From the NCBI GenBank assembly GCA_009693435.1, contig SHXF01000024.1, positions 1 to 48,350 of the forward strand: 48,350 nt of DNA, given 5' to 3'. Under the pieces are notes generated by a model, which worked only from the letters and a program-made list of their open reading frames with translations, had not been told where the DNA came from and searched no databases. This document shows, one piece after another, positions 34,738 through 41,589 of this stretch. The translations under genes were made by a program, and so were the position numbers. The first letter of the stretch is position 1; each line of letters opens with the position of its first letter. Origin of the DNA: Betaproteobacteria bacterium (GTDB taxonomy: Bacteria; Pseudomonadota; Gammaproteobacteria; Burkholderiales; SG8-39).

Positions 34738-36153
34738 TCAGCGCGTGCGAGGCAGATCCTTGGGGTCGACGACCAGGGCAGACCAGTCGTCGGCGTCCAT
34801 GTAGTCCGCCCAGCGCCCGTAGAAGCCGCGCATGTTCTGTTCGCTCGACTGGTCCTGGTCCAGATCGACCACCACGCCGGGCAGCGTCAGGCCGTCATAT
34901 TCCGGATTTCGTATTCCTCTTCCCAGTCCCTGCGAGTAATTGTAGGCATGTTGTCGCGCGATCACGCCGCGGCTGGCGGCATGCGCGTAGTTCCAGTTTT
35001 CCATGTCGTCCTGCTCGGTCATTCCGGCGGGGCCGGAGTAGCGGACATAGAAATCGATCATGTAGTTCTTCACTTCCTGCGGCGCTTTCTTGTCGACCAG
35101 GAACCAGCGCCATGCTTCGGTCTGATGCACACCGCTTGGATGGCAGACGGCAATCGCCCGGGGCTGCCTCGGAATCAGGCCGGTGTTGGGAAAAATCTCG
35201 CCCGGACTGCCGATCAGGCGCCCCAAATCACCGCGCTTCTCGCGCTTTCTTGCCTCGCATTCCCGGAAGTACTCGGAAACGACGGGCGAGTCCTGGTAGG
35301 ACAACGGGGTTTCGACGTCCCGCGGCAGGATGTAGACGCCTCCCGTGTGCCCGAACTCAGGGAAGCAGGCCTGCATGTAGCGGGAAATGGTCCGCTCCTC
35401 GGTATCGCGACGGCCCTTCATGCCGGGCCGTGTGCCGGCCAGGTTGACCGAAGCATGACTGATGGTGGCGTGGTAGCGATCGCCGCAGAAATTCTCGGCG
35501 TGAAATTTCCAGTTGCACGGGATTTTCCATTTCTGCACGCCGCCGAGCACTTCCGTTTCGCCTTCTGTTCCGTCCCACGCGTCCAGGGTCAAATCGAAAT
35601 ACAACCGGTACTCGCCGAGATAGTCTAGGAAGCCCGGTGCGTTTCCGTCCCAGGTGGCCCAGATCGTGCCTTTGTAATTGAATACCTGCGCCGCCTGCAC
35701 CAGACCCAATCCGGCCATGTCCAGCTTGTTTTGATACGCCTCCTTCAGCAGCGGCACGGAGTATAAGGTCCCATCCAGCCGGTACGCCCAGGCGTGGTAG
35801 GAGCACACGAAGTCCTTGGCATTGCCCTCGTCGTAACGGCAGATTTTCATTCCCCGGTGCCGGCAGGAGTTGAGCAGCACCCGGATTTTCCCGGTGTCGT
35901 CGCGACACATGACCACCGCCTCCTCGCCCATGCGGGAGGAAAAGAAATCGCCCTTTTGGGGAATCTGGCTTTCGTGCCCGACAAACAGCCACGCCCTGCC
36001 GAATACCTTTTCGAGTTCTTCCTGGTAGATGTCTTCGTTGACGAAAATCTCGCGTTGCACCCGACCCGACACTGCGTCGACCAGCCGGTCCTGGTATTTG
36101 CCGCCGCTCGATTTCCCGCCTCTTGGCTTTCTGCTCTTTGCCTTCATGTCCAT
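34738..36153 (-). CDS. Rieske aromatic-ring-hydroxylating dioxygenase, alpha subunit
   Basis: 471 aa from ATG 36153 (AGAGG, 9 nt); ATG 36147 is the alternative. The Rieske [2Fe-2S] ligands are C97, H99, C117 and H120 (SCRHRGMKIC ... CSYHAW). The catalytic domain has NFCGDRYHATISH, giving the bridging D225 and iron ligands H228 and H233. The third ligand is probably in EQDDMENW, as in the naphthalene/biphenyl dioxygenase group. The enzyme inserts O2 into an aromatic ring as a cis-dihydrodiol, or O-demethylates or hydroxylates. No ferredoxin or reductase component is encoded in the window. The upstream frame to 36216 encodes HSVP repeats that come from a 12-bp DNA repeat. Confidence 0.94.
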   Translation of the reverse strand: MDMKAKSRKPRGGKSSGGKYQDRLVDAVSGRVQREIFVNEDIYQEELEKVFGRAWLFVGHESQIPQKGDFFSSRMGEEAVVMCRDDTGKIRVLLNSCRHRGMKICRYDEGNAKDFVCSYHAWAYRLDGTLYSVPLLKEAYQNKLDMAGLGLVQAAQVFNYKGTIWATWDGNAPGFLDYLGEYRLYFDLTLDAWDGTEGETEVLGGVQKWKIPCNWKFHAENFCGDRYHATISHASVNLAGTRPGMKGRRDTEERTISRYMQACFPEFGHTGGVYILPRDVETPLSYQDSPVVSEYFRECEARKREKRGDLGRLIGSPGEIFPNTGLIPRQPRAIAVCHPSGVHQTEAWRWFLVDKKAPQEVKNYMIDFYVRYSGPAGMTEQDDMENWNYAHAASRGVIARQHAYNYSQGLGRGIRNPEYDGLTLPGVVVDLDQDQSSEQNMRGFYGRWADYMDADDWSALVVDPKDLPRTR

Positions 36154-36168
36154 GAAGATCGCCTCTTT

Positions 36169-36204
36169 ATGCGGAACATTATGCGGAACACTATGCGGAA
36201 CACT
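36169..36204. repeat. 12-bp tandem repeat between dioxygenase beta and alpha genes
   Basis: ATGCGGAACATT, ATGCGGAACACT and ATGCGGAACACT at 36169, 36181 and 36193, with a decayed unit beginning at 36205. The array lies 15 nt upstream of the alpha-subunit start codon and is in frame with it. Confidence 0.88.
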
Positions 36205-36225
36205 ATGGGGGATCACTATTTATTC

Positions 36226-36291
36226 GTCATTCCCGCGAAAGCGGGAATCCATCTCCATGATTACATGGGTTCCCGCCTCCGCGGGAACGAC
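36226..36291. repeat. dRS3/REP-like inverted-repeat element
   Basis: The first hairpin contains ATTCCC-GCGAAAGC-GGGAAT (36229-36248), the exact ATTCCC-N8-GGGAAT pattern of the neisserial dRS3 repeat. A second, GGTTCCCGCCTCCGCGGGAAC, follows at 36268-36288. The outer ends (GTCATTCCCGC ... GCGGGAACGAC) pair with each other, so the element is a long imperfect palindrome. Such elements are dispersed repeats in betaproteobacteria. Here it separates the dioxygenase subunit genes. Confidence 0.85.
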
Positions 36292-36332
36292 AAAATTTGA
36301 ATTCATAGAGGTGCCCTATGGTGTAGATAGCA

Positions 36333-36878
36333 CTACAGAAAAAAACTCAGGTTCTTCGCCAGCAGCACATTCTGGTCCAGCATGACCTTGCGTTTGCGGA
36401 TCTTCCAGCCGTCCGCAGTCAGGATCAGGCTGTCCTCCTTCTTGCCCACCAGCACATCGGTCTCGGTTTCGAGACGGTTTCGATAGACCAGAAACCGGTA
36501 CCTGACCTCGACCTGCTCGGGTCTGCGGCAGTCCGGGTGTATCGCGCCCAGGCGCACGTTGGTCACCAGGTGGCTGGTGCGCGACAACGGCTCCTCTGCC
36601 CAGTGCACGCCTGTCTGGATCTGCCGCACCCTGCGGGCAAGCCCGCCCTTGTTTTCCTCGAACCAGGATATTTCTTCGTGCGGCCGGGAGTATTCCGCCG
36701 CCCGCTGGTCGTGGCGCACGTTCTTGCGCAAGGGTACCCAGTAATGCAGGTCGTCCGCGAACAGCGCGAGCCACTCGTCGAGCCGGTAATCGTCCAGGCA
36801 TTCCGCTTCCGCATACAGGAACTGTTCGACCTCGATCAGCAGCGCAAGCGTCTGGGGATCGGAAACCATGCGTGTCAT
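36333..36878 (-). CDS. aromatic-ring-hydroxylating dioxygenase, beta (small) subunit
   Basis: 181 aa from ATG 36878 (GAGG/AAAGGG upstream), an NTF2-fold protein. Family features are the N-terminal EVEQFLYAEAECLDDYRLDEWLALFADDLHYWVPLR, the central HLVTNVRLG strand and the VRYRFLVYRNRLETETDVLVGKKEDSL strand pair ending in GWKIRKRKVMLDQNVLLAKNLSFFL. It forms the structural cap of the alpha3beta3 dioxygenase. It is transcribed before the alpha subunit, the reverse of most characterised ring-hydroxylating dioxygenase operons. The start at 36878 leaves 13 nt after the preceding gene stop. Confidence 0.92.
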   Translation of the reverse strand: MTRMVSDPQTLALLIEVEQFLYAEAECLDDYRLDEWLALFADDLHYWVPLRKNVRHDQRAAEYSRPHEEISWFEENKGGLARRVRQIQTGVHWAEEPLSRTSHLVTNVRLGAIHPDCRRPEQVEVRYRFLVYRNRLETETDVLVGKKEDSLILTADGWKIRKRKVMLDQNVLLAKNLSFFL

Positions 36879-36891
36879 CGCTGCCCTTTCC

Positions 36892-38088
36892 TCACCTCGT
36901 ACCCTTCTCAGTGAGGGATGACTCATCCGCCGTCGCAGACGCGGTCAGCACCTCCGGACCGGATTCGGTGACCAGCACTGTATCCGCGCGGTGTATTGTG
37001 CCGATATTCGCGCCGCCACCCGGACTGCTGAGGCGCGTGCGGACCACCAGCGCCATGCCTGATATCAGCGCGCTCGTATCGCCCGGAACCAGCCAGGGCG
37101 CCTGCTGCATGTCCAGACCGATGCCGCTGCCCAGTCCATCGGCCTCCGGTAATGCGAATCCGGCAGCACGGGCGAGGCGCTGCGCCTCGGCAAGAATATG
37201 CGCAACCGTTGCGCCGGGTCGCATCAGACCGAGGATGCCTGCGTGCACGTCCGCCGCCCGGCGCAGTTCCCGGGATTCGGCTTCCGGCGCGCCCGTGCGC
37301 AACATCGTCCGGCCGCATACTGTCCGCTGGCCAGCATAGGGCGGGGAGATTTCTATGGCGAATGCAGAGTTCCCGGCAGAAGCCGACTTTGCGGCCGAAG
37401 CCGATTGTGACGGCGGCGACAACTGCGCCGGGAGCGGCAATCCGAACGCACACAGCACCTGCACCAGTTCGCGATTCATGATGTCCGCCCCGGCGCGCCG
37501 CGCAGCCAGAGTCGCGCCTGCCGCGATATGCGGCGCCGAGCACAGACCCGATTCGAATGCGTTTTGCGCGTGCGCCACGGCACGGCGGGCAATGACCGCG
37601 CTGCGCCGCAGGTTTGGCGCCGCGCCATTCGTGCCGACCGAAGCGTGGTAGTGATTCCAGAACGCGCCGTCAACGTCGGCGAACGACGTGCCGGCCAGTT
37701 TCGAATGAATGTCCTGATGGATTGAATTGAACATGTGCACTCCACCCACCACGCCCACCCGCGGCAACGCGGCACCGCCTGATTCGGCAAGCAGTTCGGC
37801 GCACAACTCGCCCGGGTGATACGTGCCTGCGTAGTGATCGGCAATGGCGCTCTGCCGGACCCGTATCAGATAGGCCGAGTGGTGCAGGCCGAAAGCGAGC
37901 ACCACGTCGCCGTGTCGCGGCACGATGGCGAGGCCGTACATCGCATACATATCGAAATCGGTGAGGTAACGCACCGCCCCCGGCGACAGGATGTCGTCGG
38001 AATACGCGATCAGCAGGTCCAGCCCGCATGCGTCCATCACCTCGCGCCGCAACGCGTCTATTCTCGAACGGAAGATTCGTTGTTCCAT
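36892..38088 (-). CDS. M24-family (pita-bread) protein with all metal ligands replaced
   Basis: 398 aa in the creatinase/aminopeptidase-P layout: an N-terminal domain (1-150), then the pita-bread fold. The five metal-ligand positions do not match active M24 peptidases. The Asp pair is EI...VC in FAIEISPPYAGQRTVCGRTM, the GHG histidine is Ser in GLGSGIGLDMQQAPW, and the EPG and final Glu positions are ALVVRTRL and GTIHRADTVL. It is therefore probably not a metallopeptidase. Creatinase has the same fold without metal. A low-complexity SASAAKSASAGNSAFA insert lies near residue 235. A 9-bp repeat with GAGGA provides its RBS. It is paired with the gene upstream. Confidence 0.83.
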   Translation of the reverse strand: MEQRIFRSRIDALRREVMDACGLDLLIAYSDDILSPGAVRYLTDFDMYAMYGLAIVPRHGDVVLAFGLHHSAYLIRVRQSAIADHYAGTYHPGELCAELLAESGGAALPRVGVVGGVHMFNSIHQDIHSKLAGTSFADVDGAFWNHYHASVGTNGAAPNLRRSAVIARRAVAHAQNAFESGLCSAPHIAAGATLAARRAGADIMNRELVQVLCAFGLPLPAQLSPPSQSASAAKSASAGNSAFAIEISPPYAGQRTVCGRTMLRTGAPEAESRELRRAADVHAGILGLMRPGATVAHILAEAQRLARAAGFALPEADGLGSGIGLDMQQAPWLVPGDTSALISGMALVVRTRLSSPGGGANIGTIHRADTVLVTESGPEVLTASATADESSLTEKGTR

Positions 38089-38092
38089 ATTG

Positions 38093-38115
38093 TCCTCTGC
38101 GTCCTCTGCGTCCTC
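38093..38115. repeat. 9-bp tandem repeat forming the RBS between two M24-like genes
   Basis: TCCTCTGCG at 38093 and 38102 plus a partial TCCTC at 38111. On the coding strand this is GAGGACGCAGAGGACGCAGA, giving three GAGGA ribosome-binding motifs. The outermost overlaps the stop codon of the upstream gene (38114-38116). Confidence 0.75.
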
Positions 38116-39310
38116 AGACTGCGGGAATCGCGCTTTGCGGTTCGGTGAGCACTTCCAGGCCGGTCTCGGTGATGCGCACGTAGTCGCCTGTCATCACCAG
38201 GGAATGACGGTACGGCAGGTAGATCATGGGATGCAGCGCCATGGTCATGTCCGCCTGCAGTTCGGAGGCGCTGGCCGACGTCAGGAACGGCCCCTCGTCC
38301 AGCGCAATGCCGCAACCATGGCCGATACGATGCACCCCGCCCATGTCCATGGTTGCGAGCGGCGATCTTGCGACCAGCGCGCTCACGCCCGCCACCACGT
38401 CCTTCGCCCTCACACCGGGCTTCATCAGCGACTTGGCGAGCGCCAGCGCGCCCAGCGACAGGCGCTCCAGATCGGCCCACTCGCGGCCGTTCCCGCCGAC
38501 AAAGCACATGCGGTTCGCCTGGCTGAAATAGCCATTGATCCGCGGCGACAACTCCACCGACACGATGTCGCCGTCGGCCAGAACGTCATCCGAAGGCGGA
38601 TGCGGCCAGAAGCTGCCGGGACCGCGGCAGAACGAGATGTGCAGATCATGAGCACCCGCGTTCTGCATCGCATACCAGATCTCGCTCCACAGGTCCCGTT
38701 CGCTCACGCCGGCCCGGGCGGTGGCGAAGAATGCCTGCGCGCCCGCGTCGGCGAGCTTGCCGGCCTGCCGCAGCATCCCGATCTCCGCAGCGCTGCGAAT
38801 GGTGCGCACTGACAGCAGCGCGCCGCCGGCGTCAACCAGTTCGGTGGCGGGCGCCGCCGCGCGAATGGCCTCAAGCACGCGGCGAGGCAGCACATCCATC
38901 GCCGTGAAGCCCATGCATTCGCCCCCGGCTATGCCCAGCCGCTTGTCGCTCTGGATGCGTGAACTCAATAACCCCAGCGCTGCGTCGATATCGCCGGCGG
39001 CACGCACGTCGCCGACCCACGACATGCTGCGCGCCCGCTCCAGATCCCAGGCATCGGTGATCACGAGCACCGGTTCCCCCCCGCTCAGGGGCAGGTAGAG
39101 CAGTGAGGCCGAGGCAGGACTGTCATAGCCGCACAGGTAGCGTATCGCGTGGTCGCGGTACCAGTTGCGCGTTCCCTGCACCAGCACGGCATCGACAGCC
39201 AGCGGTTCCAGGGCCTGCTTCAGGCGCGCGAACCTTGCGGCGTACTCCTCGTCCGGGAACGGACGAACCAACAACTGTGCTGCAGGCCCCGCCCCCGCCG
39301 TGGCGCTCAT
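38114..39310 (-). CDS. M24-family (creatinase/Xaa-Pro-peptidase-like) protein with degenerate metal site
   Basis: 398 aa from ATG 39310, whose ATGA overlaps the HyuB stop; the frame to 39718 is a shadow. It has the two-domain creatinase/prolidase layout. The GHGxG histidine is kept (RIGHGCGIALDEGP), but the first Asp is Glu (SVELSPRINGYFSQ), the second has no acidic residue, EPG is replaced by HPM (LHPMIYLPYRHS), and the last Glu is missing in GDYVRITETG. Together with its paralogue downstream it may form a heterodimer of non-peptidase enzymes, for example creatinase-like C-N hydrolases. Coupling to HyuB argues for a joint pathway. Confidence 0.83.
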   Translation of the reverse strand: MSATAGAGPAAQLLVRPFPDEEYAARFARLKQALEPLAVDAVLVQGTRNWYRDHAIRYLCGYDSPASASLLYLPLSGGEPVLVITDAWDLERARSMSWVGDVRAAGDIDAALGLLSSRIQSDKRLGIAGGECMGFTAMDVLPRRVLEAIRAAAPATELVDAGGALLSVRTIRSAAEIGMLRQAGKLADAGAQAFFATARAGVSERDLWSEIWYAMQNAGAHDLHISFCRGPGSFWPHPPSDDVLADGDIVSVELSPRINGYFSQANRMCFVGGNGREWADLERLSLGALALAKSLMKPGVRAKDVVAGVSALVARSPLATMDMGGVHRIGHGCGIALDEGPFLTSASASELQADMTMALHPMIYLPYRHSLVMTGDYVRITETGLEVLTEPQSAIPAV

Positions 39311-41586
39311 GACAGCACCACGTCGGCAAGCATGGCGCTGCCTTTTTCGGCGATCTCGGCGGCGAACTGCACGCCGCACCCGGGGCAGTGGTACACGCGC
39401 AGGCTGCACTGCGTCTTGTCGTCGGCGGGGAACAGCGGCCCGGCATCGAGCAGCGGCCCCTCTTTCAGGATCGCGGATTGCTTCGGGTCGGTGCCGGCCG
39501 CGCCGAGGTTCGTCCCGCAACCACGACAGACCGTTATGTACTCGCCGCCTGACTCGACCCGTTCCAGGTATTCGCCCAGCCGTCCCACACGCTTGCCGTC
39601 CTTGAGTTTCGCCAATGGTTTCGCCAATGGGTTCGCCAACGGTTTCGCCAAGTCTTTCGCCGAAACCGCCCGGCCGCCGCTGCCCGACAATCGCGTGGCG
39701 CGCAGGCTGGCGCGGCACGCGCCTGTCCCCGCTTCATCAACACGGGTATGCGCAGCATCCAGCAGCACCCCGTACACGCGTTCGGCTTCGCCTGCCGACA
39801 ACAGCGCCGCCTGCACGTCGGCGAGCACGCGGGCCGGGTCGCGTTCCATGGGATCGCCGTAGCCACCGCCACCGGTGCAGCGAAAATAGAACAGGTCGCC
39901 GCGCGCCAGGGTCAGTTGCGGAATGCCGCTAGGCAGTGGCTCGATTCGATCTGCTACTTCCTCCACGCGGTTTACTTGCGTGATCGCCTGATCGCCGGGG
40001 TCCCCCGGCGCGCGCGGCACCATGCCCCAGAAATTACTCGAGCCGGGCAGCCCGCCGTACAGCCCTTCGGCATTGGCGACCGTGATGCCGTTGGAGGTCA
40101 AGGTCAAATTCATCTGGTCGGTATCGTAGACCATGAACATTTCCTCCAGTCCCGCGCCGCCACGAAACTTGCCGGCGCCGGGCGAATCCTCGCGTTGTCG
40201 CCGGAACATGTACAGGACCGGATGGTTGGCTTCGTGGGTCTCGATATTCGGTATCGACATGGTGGGGCTCACCTGGTTGCCGGCGGTGTCGGTGCCGTCG
40301 CGATGTGCAACCGCGCCGCAGCCACCCGCGCCGCCGTCCATGTTGAGGTAACCGTAATAATCGCCGAACTGGTTCTTTCCCGACATTATCGCAATCGGCA
40401 CCGCGCCTTCCCAGATCGCCATGGCCTCCTGCCAATAGGCGTCGCTTGCCCCCAGCAGCTTGGACAGGCACAGTTGCGCCGCGTTGCGGATCGACCACAT
40501 CGTGCCCGTTCCCCCTTTGCTGACCGGAGCCGGCAGCTTCGCGTTGCACAGACTGCCGTCCGGCGCGGTGATCGTCACCGGTCTGAGCAGGCCCGCATTC
40601 CACGGCATGTCGTAGGCGATCCAGGGCAGCAGCACGCCGAACACGCCGGCCCAGGCGCCACCGATGCAGCAGTTGATGAAGCCCGGCGCCTGCTCGCTCG
40701 ACCCGGTGAAATCGAAGTGCAGGGAGTCGCCCTGTTTGGTCACCGTCATCACGATGCGGTATATGCCCTGCGTCAGGCCGTCGTGATCCTGCCGATCGAC
40801 ATGGCGGAACGTGCCGTCGGGCAACTCCCGCAGCCGCGCGCGCAGGCGGCGCTCCGAATAATCGAGCAGTTCGCCCATCGCGGCTTTGACCACCCCCGCT
40901 CCGTAGCGCTCGCACATCTCGACCACACGCTTGCCGCCGACGTTGTTCGCAGCGATCTGCGCCTTCAGGTCGAGCGCAACGCGCGGCTGGCGGATGTGGT
41001 TGAACAGCATGGTCCAGATGTCTTTTCTCACCACGCCGGCTTCGATGAAGCGCATCGGCGGCAGCCGCATGCCCTCCTGATAGATGTTGCGCGCGCCTAT
41101 GGTGAATCCGCCGGGAATCATGGCGCCCACATCCAGGTGGTGGCAGTGGCAGGCAGTCCAGGCCACCAGCTCGCCGTTGTGATACACGGGCGCGGCAATG
41201 ATGATGTCCGACTGATGCATGGCGCCGCGATGCGGATCGTTGACAATGAAGGCGTCGCCCTCACCGATGCCGGGATTGTCGGCACACTCCGCCATGATGG
41301 CGCGCACCGCGAACTGCATCGGCGCCACGTGCGGAATGACGTTCGAGCCCATGGCCACGAAGTCGCCGCGCGCATCGAATAACGCCGTGGCGAAATCCTG
41401 CACCTCGGTCACCACCGGCGAAGACGAAGCCTGGATCAGGATCACACCCATCTCTTCGGCGGCCTGCCAGAATTTGTGGCGCAGCACTTCGAAGGTGACG
41501 GCATCGACGGCCGCCCGGTCGCCGGCCCGGTCACCCACCTGGTCGACCAATGCCGCCCGATTCATCTGACTGCCCATTTCGCCCAT
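39307..41586 (-). CDS. hyuB: HyuB/acetone-carboxylase-alpha-like protein fused to a C-terminal CxxC module
   Basis: 759 aa. Residues 25-560 form the hydantoinase B/oxoprolinase domain: ATALFDARGDFVAMGSN, DPHRGAMHQSDIII, HCHHLDVGAMIPG, FDFTGSSEQAPGFINC and KFRGGAGLEE. After a low-complexity linker (LAKP repeats, 641-662) comes a domain with CxxC pairs at 686/689 and 734/737, resembling the acetone-carboxylase gamma zinc module. HyuA/HyuB pairs hydrolyse hydantoins or 5-oxoproline with ATP; with a gamma-type module they carboxylate ketones. Both readings are possible. GGAG lies 8 nt before ATG 41586, inside hyuA's end. Confidence 0.88.
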   Translation of the reverse strand: MGEMGSQMNRAALVDQVGDRAGDRAAVDAVTFEVLRHKFWQAAEEMGVILIQASSSPVVTEVQDFATALFDARGDFVAMGSNVIPHVAPMQFAVRAIMAECADNPGIGEGDAFIVNDPHRGAMHQSDIIIAAPVYHNGELVAWTACHCHHLDVGAMIPGGFTIGARNIYQEGMRLPPMRFIEAGVVRKDIWTMLFNHIRQPRVALDLKAQIAANNVGGKRVVEMCERYGAGVVKAAMGELLDYSERRLRARLRELPDGTFRHVDRQDHDGLTQGIYRIVMTVTKQGDSLHFDFTGSSEQAPGFINCCIGGAWAGVFGVLLPWIAYDMPWNAGLLRPVTITAPDGSLCNAKLPAPVSKGGTGTMWSIRNAAQLCLSKLLGASDAYWQEAMAIWEGAVPIAIMSGKNQFGDYYGYLNMDGGAGGCGAVAHRDGTDTAGNQVSPTMSIPNIETHEANHPVLYMFRRQREDSPGAGKFRGGAGLEEMFMVYDTDQMNLTLTSNGITVANAEGLYGGLPGSSNFWGMVPRAPGDPGDQAITQVNRVEEVADRIEPLPSGIPQLTLARGDLFYFRCTGGGGYGDPMERDPARVLADVQAALLSAGEAERVYGVLLDAAHTRVDEAGTGACRASLRATRLSGSGGRAVSAKDLAKPLANPLAKPLAKLKDGKRVGRLGEYLERVESGGEYITVCRGCGTNLGAAGTDPKQSAILKEGPLLDAGPLFPADDKTQCSLRVYHCPGCGVQFAAEIAEKGSAMLADVVLS
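39606..39665. repeat. 12-bp coding tandem repeat in the HyuB linker
   Basis: GTTTCGCCAATG at 39606 and 39618, GGTTCGCCAACG at 39630, GTTTCGCCAAGT at 39642 and CTTTCGCCGAAA at 39654 encode the LAKP/LANP tetrapeptide repeat joining the HyuB domain to its cysteine-rich tail. The period of 12 keeps the frame whatever the copy number. Confidence 0.9.
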
Positions 41587-41589
41587 GGC

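Noticed and set aside
35996..36216. Longer N-terminus for the Rieske alpha subunit (start at 36216)
   Set aside because: The added residues are HSVP repeats from the 12-bp array; an RBS precedes ATG 36153 instead.
37370..37425. Coding repeat SASAAKSASAGNSAF in the second M24-like gene as a tandem array
   Set aside because: The DNA units are too degenerate to separate from ordinary Ala/Ser low complexity.
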